From assembly GCA_013041925.1 (NCBI GenBank), contig JABDRB010000013.1, positions 124,001 to 188,000 on the forward strand: 64,000 nt of DNA, written 5' to 3'. The DNA is from Akkermansiaceae bacterium. GTDB lineage: Bacteria > Verrucomicrobiota > Verrucomicrobiia > Verrucomicrobiales > Akkermansiaceae. A model generated the notes under the pieces. That model had not been told where the DNA came from. It ran no database searches and saw only the letters and a list, made by a program, of their open reading frames with translations. The number at the start of each line of letters is the position of its first letter. Positions within the stretch are counted from its first letter, which is position 1. Shown in pieces: positions 8,648-16,375 of this stretch. The translations under genes and the position numbers were made by a program.

Positions 8648-10543
8648 ATGTCCACCACCGCCCCCCATGCCATCGCCAGCGCCAGCGAGCTCTGCGTCAG
8701 CTACAGCTCTCACACCGTGCTCGACGGCTCCACCCTTGCCATCCAGCAAGGCGACCGCATCGGCCTAGTCGGCAGGAACGGGTGCGGCAAGTCGACCTTC
8801 CTTAAAATCCTCGCCAGTGAGGCAGTCGGCGATACCGGTGAGGTCACTTATAGACGTGGACTCGTCATTGGTTACCTGCCACAAAACTTTGAACTCGATG
8901 ACCAGGCAAGCGTGCACGACAACGTGCTCGCTGGGGCTCAATACACACTCGACCTCATCACCGAGTATGAAACGATCCCAGCCGATAGCCACCGCAGCGC
9001 CGAGGTGCTCGATGAAATTACCCACCTCGAGGGGTGGGACCTCGAACACCGAGCCACCAGCCTGCTCACCCACCTCCACGCACCCGATGCCGACCGCATC
9101 GTCGGCACCCTCTCAGGAGGCGAAAAACGCCGCGTCTCACTCTGCCGCGCCCTGCTCGCCCGACCCGATTTCCTGATCCTCGATGAACCGACCAACCACC
9201 TCGACACCGAGTCGATCGAGTGGTTGGAAACCTTTCTTGCTCGCTACACGGGCACCTGCCTCTTTGTCACCCACGACCGATACTTCCTCGATCGTATCGC
9301 CACCAAGATCGTGGAAATCCGCCGTGGGAAATGTGATACTTACCAAGGAAACTACACCGACTTCCTGCTCTCCCGCGCCGAACGCGACCACGCAGAAGCC
9401 CGCAACGAACATAAACGCCAACGCTTCCTCAAACGTGAACTCGATTGGGTCAGGCGCCGACCTCGGGCACGCACCACCAAGTCACGCGACCGCATGGACC
9501 GCTATTTTGAAGTTGCCGATCAGGACGCCCCCGAGGAGGAACTCGATGTCGATCTCATCATCCCAGTGCCACCCAAACTCGGAAATAAAATCATCGAGGT
9601 CGAGGACGTCGGCATGGCCTACGGTGATGACCCGTGGCTCTTTTCCAACATCAGCCTGAAAATCGAGGGTGGCCAGCGACTCGGCATCGTCGGCCGCAAC
9701 GGTATGGGAAAATCCACCCTACTCAAAATCATACTCGGCCAGCTCAAACCCACCACAGGCAGCGTCCATATTGGCATCAAAACAGAGATCAATTTCATCG
9801 ATCAAAACCGCTTACTCCTCGATGACAACAAGTCCGTTTACGAGGAGGTCGGCGAGGGGCAGGAAAACGTCCGCCTCGGCGAGGAAACCATCGGCCTGCG
9901 CGCCTACCTCCGACGGTTCCTGTTTACCGAGGAACGCATCAACACCAAAATCGAACTCCTCAGCGGCGGCGAACGCAGCCGCGTCATGCTCGCAAAAATC
10001 CTCAAAAAAGGAGGCAACGTCATCGTGCTTGATGAACCGACCAATGACCTCGACCTCAACACCCTGAGACTGCTCGAAGAAGCGCTCGCCGCATTCAAGG
10101 GGGTCGTCATCGTGGTCAGCCACGACCGCTATTTCCTCAATCGCGTCTGCACAGACATCCTCGCCTTTGAAGGTGATGGCGTCGTCGATTACCAAGTCGG
10201 AAATTACGACTACTACTTGGAAAAAAAGGCAGCCCGCGCAGCAACGAGCAGCACATACAAATCCACACCCGCCAAAACTAAGTCGCAGAAAAAAGAGCGC
10301 CCGCGTAAGTTAAAATGGGCCGAGGCCAAGGAACTCGAAACCATTGAGGACGACATCATGGCCGCCGAGAAAAAAGTCGCCCAACTCGAAGCCTCCTTCG
10401 AAGCTCCTGATTTCTATGAAAAACATGGCGACAACTGGCAGCAACTCGAAACCGAGCTAAAAGAGGCCAAAGAAAAGGTGCCCCAAATTTACGCCCGCTG
10501 GGAGGAACTCGAAGCCATCCGACTGGCCGCCGAAACTCCGTAA
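8648..10543 (+). CDS. uup: ABC-F family ATPase, Uup type
   Basis: This is a soluble ABC-F protein with two ATPase cassettes and no membrane segment, a family that acts on ribosomes. Cassette 1 has GRNGCGKST, LSGGEKRR and FLILDEPTNHLD. Cassette 2 has GRNGMGKST, LSGGERSR and VIVLDEPTNDLD. The C-terminal 100 residues form the charged coiled-coil domain typical of Uup, with DFYEKHGDNWQ and YARWEELE. The ATG at 8648 gives a normal start, and an upstream in-frame ATG at 8597 would add 17 unlike residues. All catalytic motifs are intact. The gene is a single unit convergent with the esterase downstream. Confidence 0.92.
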   Translation: MSTTAPHAIASASELCVSYSSHTVLDGSTLAIQQGDRIGLVGRNGCGKSTFLKILASEAVGDTGEVTYRRGLVIGYLPQNFELDDQASVHDNVLAGAQYTLDLITEYETIPADSHRSAEVLDEITHLEGWDLEHRATSLLTHLHAPDADRIVGTLSGGEKRRVSLCRALLARPDFLILDEPTNHLDTESIEWLETFLARYTGTCLFVTHDRYFLDRIATKIVEIRRGKCDTYQGNYTDFLLSRAERDHAEARNEHKRQRFLKRELDWVRRRPRARTTKSRDRMDRYFEVADQDAPEEELDVDLIIPVPPKLGNKIIEVEDVGMAYGDDPWLFSNISLKIEGGQRLGIVGRNGMGKSTLLKIILGQLKPTTGSVHIGIKTEINFIDQNRLLLDDNKSVYEEVGEGQENVRLGEETIGLRAYLRRFLFTEERINTKIELLSGGERSRVMLAKILKKGGNVIVLDEPTNDLDLNTLRLLEEALAAFKGVVIVVSHDRYFLNRVCTDILAFEGDGVVDYQVGNYDYYLEKKAARAATSSTYKSTPAKTKSQKKERPRKLKWAEAKELETIEDDIMAAEKKVAQLEASFEAPDFYEKHGDNWQQLETELKEAKEKVPQIYARWEELEAIRLAAETP

Positions 10544-10602
10544 TTGCCCACCCCGCGACCACAACCAGCCATAACGCTGACCGCGATGAGATCGACGCGA
10601 GC

Positions 10603-12444
10603 TTATTTTTTCTCGAGAGCCGATTTTGCCTTTTGGAGTGCACGCTCTTGATCAAGTTTCCGTAATTCGGCTCGAATTTGCCTGCCGGCGAATACTTTGA
10701 ATTCTCCATCCACATAAACCTCCTCAAGCGGCCAGTCGTCACTACGCTGAGTCGCCATCGGGACCCCTTTATTCTGTAGATTACCCATGGGACTGCGACC
10801 CCATGCATAGCGGAAATGAATAGGCTCCTGGACCATTGAACTGGTAAGCACGATCACCTTATTATTCTTCTGGTCACGTCCTCGTTTATCCTTACCCGTC
10901 ACTAAAAAGCGAGCCTCTGCGGGATGAAAATTTCGGTCTTTACCTGCGATGGCAAATCCTTCGATGGGTCCACCGTCATCTACCGCCCTGGTGGAAGTAT
11001 CCATGTGGAGCATGATGCGGCCGTTATCTTTTTTTATCTCAGCGACCATGGGTGGCTTCCAGCCCAACATTTTCTCCTGACCATATTCCGTAGCCAGGGC
11101 CCAGCGTGCTGCGCGCTCACCTGCTGGAATTTTTAGCTGTGGGTGATACCATCTACGGCGGAAGTCATAGGTGCTCGTAAAGCCAATGTTTTCATCGCCA
11201 ACTTTGTAAAAATCGAGAAATGTCTGATACTGCGCCTCACGAATAAATGGCCCCGTGTCTGCCATCATCTCCGTGTAGTTTGTCAGATTCTGTTTATTCC
11301 CAGCCGTGCACAGCGAGAGAATGCCGAATGGCATTTGGGGGTCGTTAAAAGCAGCCCTCCACGCGGTGATCATCTTTGGAAAAACATCGCGATACATTTT
11401 TGCGCCCTCCGTTCCGCCGAAGCAGTTATTATAACCTTGGTGGAAGATCGCTCCCTTGATAGCCAAGCCTTCCAGTGGTGCAATCATGCCTGCATAGTAG
11501 TTACCAGGGCGGTTTCTATCGTAAGCGGGACTAGGCCGCTGTTTCGTCGGGGCCTTCATCTTCGCCGGAATCGCTTTGCCCTCACGCTTCATTTTCGCAA
11601 CCTTGTTCTCATAGCGTTTAATCTGATTTTCAAGATCCTTAGCTCCATCCCACTCGGCAATCTTTTGATCCCAAGCTGTTAATAAGTTCTTTACGGGCGC
11701 GCTTTCGATTTTATCAATCACAGCGGCAGGTGTCCATGCCTCTACCGTAGTGCCCCCGACGGAAGCATCTACCACACCTATGGGCACTTGGCTCGTCATA
11801 TGAATACGGCGAGCAAAAACGTAGCCAATCGCAGAGAGCTCCTTTGCTATTTGAGGCGAGCAGACATCCCAATCACCTTTGCGGAAGTGGCGTCCGGACC
11901 AGTCACTCCATTCGTGCAGTCGGGAGAAGTTAGTTACAGGATCAGGCTGACTGACATTAGGTAGGGTAAGGATGCGAATATTCGAAAAATGAGCCGATGC
12001 AATCTCAAGGTTGCCGTCCTCAACCTTACTCAGAGGAAACTCCATGTTACTCTGCCCTCCCAGCACCCAGACATCTCCCACGAGGATATTTTCAAGCGTG
12101 AGAGTTTGGCTCTTCCCTTTCGCCGTTACATTGATCGGTTTTGAGCTGGCCGCCATAGCGGGGAAGGTGACTTTCCATGATCGATCTTTGCCCGCCGTCG
12201 TCGTCACTTGTTTGCCGGCGAGTGTTACGGTAACCATCTCACCAGGATCTGCCCTCCCCCAGAGATTGACCGGCTTATCACGCTGGATCACCATGTTTGA
12301 TTGAAACAGATTGTTAAAGCAAAGCCCTGCCCCAACGGCAGGAAACTCAACCACGTCCTCTCTCGGCATTTTCTGCGCAGCGATTGGGGAGAAAAGTCCC
12401 GCCGCGATGAACCCTGAACACACCACTCTTTTGATCATTTGCAT
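10603..12444 (-). CDS. secreted sialate O-acetylesterase (SASA/SGNH hydrolase)
   Basis: This 613-residue exported esterase should remove acetyl groups from sugars such as sialic acid or acetylated polysaccharides. A cleavable signal peptide occupies about residues 1-23. The nucleophile motif GGQSNMEF sits near residue 130 (Ser132), and the SASA-typical DASVGGTTVEAW follows near 230. An internal basic coiled segment around residues 255-300 is unusual but in frame. The C-terminal half looks like the family beta-sandwich. It opens the block of carbohydrate-active secreted enzymes up to 20.4 kb, and an ISAs1 element lies 75 bases upstream of its start. The true substrate is not deducible. In this context an acetylated marine glycan is plausible. 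Confidence 0.85.
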   Translation of the reverse strand: MQMIKRVVCSGFIAAGLFSPIAAQKMPREDVVEFPAVGAGLCFNNLFQSNMVIQRDKPVNLWGRADPGEMVTVTLAGKQVTTTAGKDRSWKVTFPAMAASSKPINVTAKGKSQTLTLENILVGDVWVLGGQSNMEFPLSKVEDGNLEIASAHFSNIRILTLPNVSQPDPVTNFSRLHEWSDWSGRHFRKGDWDVCSPQIAKELSAIGYVFARRIHMTSQVPIGVVDASVGGTTVEAWTPAAVIDKIESAPVKNLLTAWDQKIAEWDGAKDLENQIKRYENKVAKMKREGKAIPAKMKAPTKQRPSPAYDRNRPGNYYAGMIAPLEGLAIKGAIFHQGYNNCFGGTEGAKMYRDVFPKMITAWRAAFNDPQMPFGILSLCTAGNKQNLTNYTEMMADTGPFIREAQYQTFLDFYKVGDENIGFTSTYDFRRRWYHPQLKIPAGERAARWALATEYGQEKMLGWKPPMVAEIKKDNGRIMLHMDTSTRAVDDGGPIEGFAIAGKDRNFHPAEARFLVTGKDKRGRDQKNNKVIVLTSSMVQEPIHFRYAWGRSPMGNLQNKGVPMATQRSDDWPLEEVYVDGEFKVFAGRQIRAELRKLDQERALQKAKSALEKK

Positions 12445-12519
12445 GAATCATATACGCAGAGGCGAGCTCTTTACATTCAAGAAAACACAAAATAAATGTT
12501 TTTTTGAGAACAACAACGA

Positions 12520-13790
12520 CAGGGATCCTACACTAGGGAGAGTCGTTTTTCGAGATAGCCTTCATCGTGGGCAGCTCGAAGTTGACGTTTGGGTAGACTT
12601 TTAGCTCTCTTTCCTTCGGGGGCTACAAGTTTGAGGATGTTCAAAGCCATACGCCTCATTGTTGCCAGATTTTTGGCAGCATTCTTCCGCCCTGTCTGAT
12701 TGTGATCCTCGCGAAAAAGGGTGTCCAATACCCAGTGGCATCCGTTCTCTATATTCCAATGACTCCGGATATAGCCCTGGATAACTTCTGCATCGGTATT
12801 TGATAGACTGCTCATGTAGTAGCTTGTCTCACTCCGGGTTTTGCCATTTCCGAGATCACTCCAGCGACTCACCATGATGATACTGCCAAGACCTTTCCAA
12901 GCACCCTGGATAGTGCTCTCCATCCAGTCCAGATTGCTGCAAACCACCACTTGCCACTTCTCGGTTCTCCCATGCTGCCTACCCAAGGTTTAGTCGTAAG
13001 ACCAGTTCGTCAGATCGAGTGTTTTCTTTCCCAATTGGCGGGTGGCGAAGTCAAACTGGTCAATGATCTCCTTGTGCAGGGAGCCTTGGTTGCCTTTCAC
13101 GCAGAAGATGTAGTCGCCTCCCTTGGCCGTGATTTTTTCCGCTATGTCGCGCTGGGTTCCCATTGCGTCAATCGTGACGACAGTCCCATCGAGATTGAGC
13201 ATTTCCAATAGCTCGGGTATGGCTGTGATTTCATTGCTTTTCTCACCAACAAAACATTGCGCTAGCGTGCCCCCCCTGTCACGGGCCCAGGACCTAACAA
13301 CATGAATGTGAGGGTCTTCTTTATTCCTGCTGCCTCGTAATGCTTTTCCATCGATCGCTATTTGGTCCGCAGCGAGATCAACTCCCGCTTGCTTGAGGTG
13401 CGTTGCAATACAGTGGCTAAACTCTCCAGGATCAATGGCTTCAAATACACGGGCAAAGGTATTGTAACTAGGAACTCCGTTGGGAAGATTGATCCATTTT
13501 TTGAACCATTTGATCCTCACTTCGCAGAACTCTTGCATGAGGTCGTAGGATTTTACGCCGCAAAGAATACAGGTGAAGGCCATGAAGATGATTTCTCCAA
13601 AATGATGCAGGGTGTTTCCTCCGTTGCGGGGATCATTGATCTGTTCAAAAGATTGGAAGTTGACGGGAAAGCCTCCGGTATAATCAGTTTTGTCAGGGTT
13701 TCTGGGCATTCAGAGATATTAACACCCCATATATCGCGTACAGATTATTTTTCACGCTGTATCTGGCGACTCCCTAGTGTAGGAGCCCTG
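12520..13790 (-). mobile_element. ISAs1-family insertion sequence with imperfect terminal inverted repeats
   Basis: The ends are seen directly. The left end at 12520 reads CAGGGATCCTACACTAGGGA, and the complement of the right end at 13790 reads CAGGGCTCCTACACTAGGGA, 19 of 20 identical. The roughly 1.27-kb element holds one DDE transposase on the minus strand. ISAs1 members normally leave an 8-10-base target duplication. The flanks here (left ...CAACAACGA, right GCTTATCAT...) do not match, so the element is old, has recombined with another copy, or inserted atypically. The right end abuts a 7-bp-arm palindrome at 13792-13810. Confidence 0.9.
12528..13709 (-). pseudogene. ISAs1-family transposase interrupted by an in-frame TAA
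   Basis: The two halves lie in the same reading frame, 239 codons from 13709 and then about 153 more ending at 12528, separated by a single TAA at 12990-12992. The N-terminal part carries the DDE core (QIAIDGKALRGS, VVTIDAMGTQ, YIFCVKGNQ). The C-terminal part has YYMSSL and HWNIENGCHWVLDTLFRED with the conserved glutamate, both typical of ISAs1. After the stop the frame continues through a TTG to HGRTEK, the expected next motif, so one base substitution would restore a full-length protein of about 393 residues. Most likely it is an inactivated transposase. Readthrough is possible but unsupported. Confidence 0.88.
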
Positions 13791-13791
13791 G

Positions 13792-13810
13792 CTTATCATG
13801 GCGTGATAAG
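13792..13810. repeat. perfect 7-bp-arm palindrome at the IS right boundary
   Basis: CTTATCA and TGATAAG flank a 5-base spacer, two bases outside the insertion sequence. There is no T-run on either strand, so it is weak as a terminator. It could be a target-site feature or the end of the neighbouring sulfatase transcript. Confidence 0.4.
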
Positions 13811-14149
13811 GGGGTGACACGGCTCAAACAAGCTCCCGCGCAACAAAATCAGGACGCGGCTTGAAGCCGACAGAGAGCTCATAATTCAAAAAGAAGCCAC
13901 CAAGGCATCCCCATGCCCAAAAATCGGGAAATCCAAGCTGCAGTCGTCCCGAATAAGCCCGCAAACCTATCTGAACTCAATTTATATACCCAAAGAGCTC
14001 CGAAAAGCTGGAATCCGATTTTTTCAGAACCCTGAGCGCAAAAAAACCACCCCAATGGGACAGGCTCTATTTAGGAGGGCGCGTGAGTCACTCCGGTCTC
14101 CGATGTCCAGACCACTCGCTTCGACCTCAACCGTCGAGGCCGAGTTCGT
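13811..14149. other. 339-base stretch with no recognisable gene
   Basis: Between the insertion sequence and the sulfatase stop codon I see no tRNA, no convincing coding frame of recognisable type and no repeat. One plus-strand frame stays open into the sulfatase region, but its translation looks like an out-of-frame product. The stretch is noticeably less GC-rich than the sulfatase beside it and may be remnant DNA from the insertion history. Confidence 0.5.
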
Positions 14150-15691
14150 CTACCACGGCAGGCCGAGCCAAGAAGTTTCGCCGCCGTGGTTGGGTTGTGG
14201 CTTGCCGGGGGTGGAGCGGCCGTTTTCGACGCTCGCCCTGAGCGCGGCGGTCATCTTGGCCACGCGTTCGGGGTGCTGGCTGGCGAGGTTCTCGGTTTCG
14301 CGTTGGTCATTCTTGAGGTGGTAAAGTTCGTATTTGCCGTCGGCCTGAGTCGGCAGGATCAGTTTCCAGTCGCCATCGCGGATGGCGTATTGGCCCTTGT
14401 AGGAGTGATTGACTACGCTGGGACGATTTGGCAGTTGGGTGCTCTTGCCGGTGATCAAGGGCCATAGGCTGGTGCTGTCCACGCCCTCGCTGTCCTTGAG
14501 CTTGCGGCCGGTCATCTCGGCAAAGGTCGCCAACCAGTCATTGAGGGAGACGGTCTGATCGTTGCGGCTACCCGCTTGGATGATCTTGGGCCAGCGGACG
14601 ACGAAGGGCACCCGGTGGCCGCCCTCGTAGATGCTCGCCTTGGATGCGCGGAAGTTGTTGCGGATATTGATTCCGTGTCTCTTCAATTGCTTGAATCTCG
14701 CAGCGCTTGCGGTGCCGTTGTCGGCGGTAAAGATCACCAAGGTATTGTCGGCCTCGCCGGTGGCTTCCAGTGCGTCGAGCACGCGGCCGACCACGTCATC
14801 GGTTTCCATCACAAAGTCGACGTAGGGTGTGAGTCCGCTCTTGCCGGCGAACTCCTTGCTAGGCGAGATCGGGGTGTGGGGTGAAGTCAGCGGCAGGTAG
14901 AGAAAGAAGGGTTCCTCCTTCTTCGCGACTTCAGTGATCCAGACGCAAGCGCGGTCGCGCAGGCCGGGCAGGATCTCCTCCAGCTTCCAACCCTCGACCA
15001 TCAGACAGGGGGTGCCGAACATGTCGTCGGGCTTAGGCACGGTTGGCGCCTCCACCGCCTTGCGGCCTTCCAGCCAGGTGAAGGGGCCCATATTGGGCAA
15101 ATCCACCCCGAAGTAGAAATCGAATCCGTGGTCGCGCGGACCGCCGACGAACTCCTTGCTCCAGTCGATGGTGGCCTCGGCTGCGGCGATCTTGTCCTTG
15201 GCTTCGCGCCAGGTCTTGTCCTTGTCCTCGATGTGGCCGTTGGCGAGAGAGCCCTCCGCTGTTTTCCAGCCGATGCCCAGATGCCACTTGCCGACCATGC
15301 CGGTGTGGTAGCCTGCCTCTTTGAGTAGCTCGGGCAAGGTCAACTCCTCGTCGCGCAGCAGCGGCTGGCCGTAGGACCAGATCACCTCATTCTTGAGCCG
15401 AGTGCGCCAGCAGTAGCGGCCGGTCAAGAGCCCATAGCGGGTGGGAGTGCAGACCGCCGAGCCGGAATGGCCGTCGGTGAAGTACATGCCCTCGTCAATC
15501 AGACGGTCGATGCGCGGGGTCTTGAGTTCGCCGAGCTCATCATTGAAGGCCGAGACCGAGTCGTAGCTCATGTCGTCGGCCAGAATGAGGATGATGTTGG
15601 GGGGCTCCATGGTTTCAGGGGCGGCCCGAGCAACAGTCAGCAAGGCAGCAGTCAGGAGCAGTGTCAGGAGGGCAGATATTGTGGCTGTCAT
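14150..15691 (-). CDS. secreted sulfatase (S1 formylglycine type)
   Basis: This 513-residue exported sulfatase has a signal peptide over residues 1-23 (ALLTLLLTAALLTVARAA). The N-terminal metal ligands appear in LILADDMSYD (about residues 36-43). The formylglycine motif CTPTR (Cys81) is followed by YGLLTGRY, and GKWHLG comes later. HTPISPS and FTADNGTAS supply the remaining active-site segments, so the enzyme looks complete. The C-terminal subdomain ends in a Trp/Gly-rich tail. Codon third positions are strongly G/C-biased compared with flanking core genes, similar to the GH95 gene and the sulfatase relic, which hints at joint acquisition. It needs a formylglycine-generating enzyme encoded elsewhere. 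Substrate is unknown, and sulfated fucan or galactan is an inference from the neighbours. Confidence 0.9.
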   Translation of the reverse strand: MTATISALLTLLLTAALLTVARAAPETMEPPNIILILADDMSYDSVSAFNDELGELKTPRIDRLIDEGMYFTDGHSGSAVCTPTRYGLLTGRYCWRTRLKNEVIWSYGQPLLRDEELTLPELLKEAGYHTGMVGKWHLGIGWKTAEGSLANGHIEDKDKTWREAKDKIAAAEATIDWSKEFVGGPRDHGFDFYFGVDLPNMGPFTWLEGRKAVEAPTVPKPDDMFGTPCLMVEGWKLEEILPGLRDRACVWITEVAKKEEPFFLYLPLTSPHTPISPSKEFAGKSGLTPYVDFVMETDDVVGRVLDALEATGEADNTLVIFTADNGTASAARFKQLKRHGINIRNNFRASKASIYEGGHRVPFVVRWPKIIQAGSRNDQTVSLNDWLATFAEMTGRKLKDSEGVDSTSLWPLITGKSTQLPNRPSVVNHSYKGQYAIRDGDWKLILPTQADGKYELYHLKNDQRETENLASQHPERVAKMTAALRASVENGRSTPGKPQPNHGGETSWLGLPW

Positions 15692-15751
15692 TCAACATAC
15701 TAATTGCCAAGCTTGCCTTGGCCTTGCAAGAACAAAAAACTCCAACGCGCA

Positions 15752-15893
15752 CAGGGCGACCAAGCCAGGAAAAACACAATAGATAGTTTCAATTAAGGAT
15801 TATACGCTACATGATGTGGATTCATCATGAGTAATGCCTCGCAACACTAACAAAATCGACTACAGTGACGGACTTCCCGATGGATTTCAGGAT
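15752..15893 (+). mobile_element. 5' remnant of a second ISAs1-family element
   Basis: An ATG at 15834 begins MPRNTNKIDYSDGLPDGFQ, which matches the start of the ISAs1 transposase at 13709 (MPRNPDKTDYTGGFPVNFQ) at 11 of 19 positions and then diverges, ending at a stop at 15924-15926. Exactly 82 bases upstream, at 15752, lies CAGGG, the terminal motif of the intact element, whose own end is 81 bases from its start codon. The leader bases before the ATG also align loosely. I read this as the right-hand end of a different ISAs1 species, truncated after about 20 codons, in the orientation opposite to the intact copy. A 7-bp-arm palindrome at 15810-15829 lies inside it. Confidence 0.65.
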
Positions 15894-16008
15894 GGGGATC
15901 TATGGCCTCAGCCGGGAGATGCCTGACCAAAAGCACAAACAAGATTAGGAAGACGTTTTTCATTCGATTTCAATACACGAGCTCACCCCAAAAGACGAAC
16001 TGCTCTAA

Positions 16009-16329
16009 TGGCACGGCAAGGGGCCAGCCACCGCCATCCGCGTGGGCGACTGGAAGCTGCGCATCAATGACACCAGTGAAACGCAGAAGCCGCTCGACCC
16101 CGCGCTCACCGATGGCCCCTCCCTCCACAAGCTGAAAGAAGATCCCCTCGAGACCAACAACCTCGCCAAGCAGCATCCGGAAAAGGTCGAGGCCCTGCTC
16201 GCACAGGCTGAAGAGCTACTGAGCGATGTCTATGGCCAGCAAGTGCCGCTCGGCACCTGGCCGGGTGTGGAACTCGAAGAAGCCCCGCTGAAAGCCGCGG
16301 AGGTTTTGGGAAAGTGGCTGAGCCGGTGA
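16009..16329 (+). pseudogene. C-terminal relic of a sulfatase
   Basis: The frame reads WHGKGPATAIRVGDWKLRIN followed by LHKLKEDPLETNNLAKQHPEKVEAL. This is the standard C-terminal subdomain of S1 sulfatases, where the WKL strand and the expected D-P-x-E-x-x-N-L-A motif are both present. The frame is closed by a TAA at 16006-16008 directly upstream, and nothing sulfatase-like with a CxPxR motif precedes it, so more than three quarters of the gene is gone. It ends cleanly in TGA at 16327-16329. An ATG at 16042 could start a 95-residue peptide but there is no reason to expect function. Its high GC matches the sulfatase at 14150-15691. The lost part was probably removed when the adjacent ISAs1 remnant inserted or recombined. 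Confidence 0.8.
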
Positions 16330-16375
16330 GCGCCATGATGGCTTCAGCGTCTCTTCCGTTCGGGTAGAGCGTTTC

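Noticed and set aside
12990-12992. TAA in the transposase as programmed recoding
   Set aside because: TAA is not a Sec or Pyl codon, and no slippery site or pseudoknot was recognised. A point mutation is simpler.
15810-15829. 7-bp-arm palindrome as an operator or terminator for the first sulfatase
   Set aside because: It lies inside the leader of the second ISAs1 remnant and is better explained as part of that element. There is no T-run.
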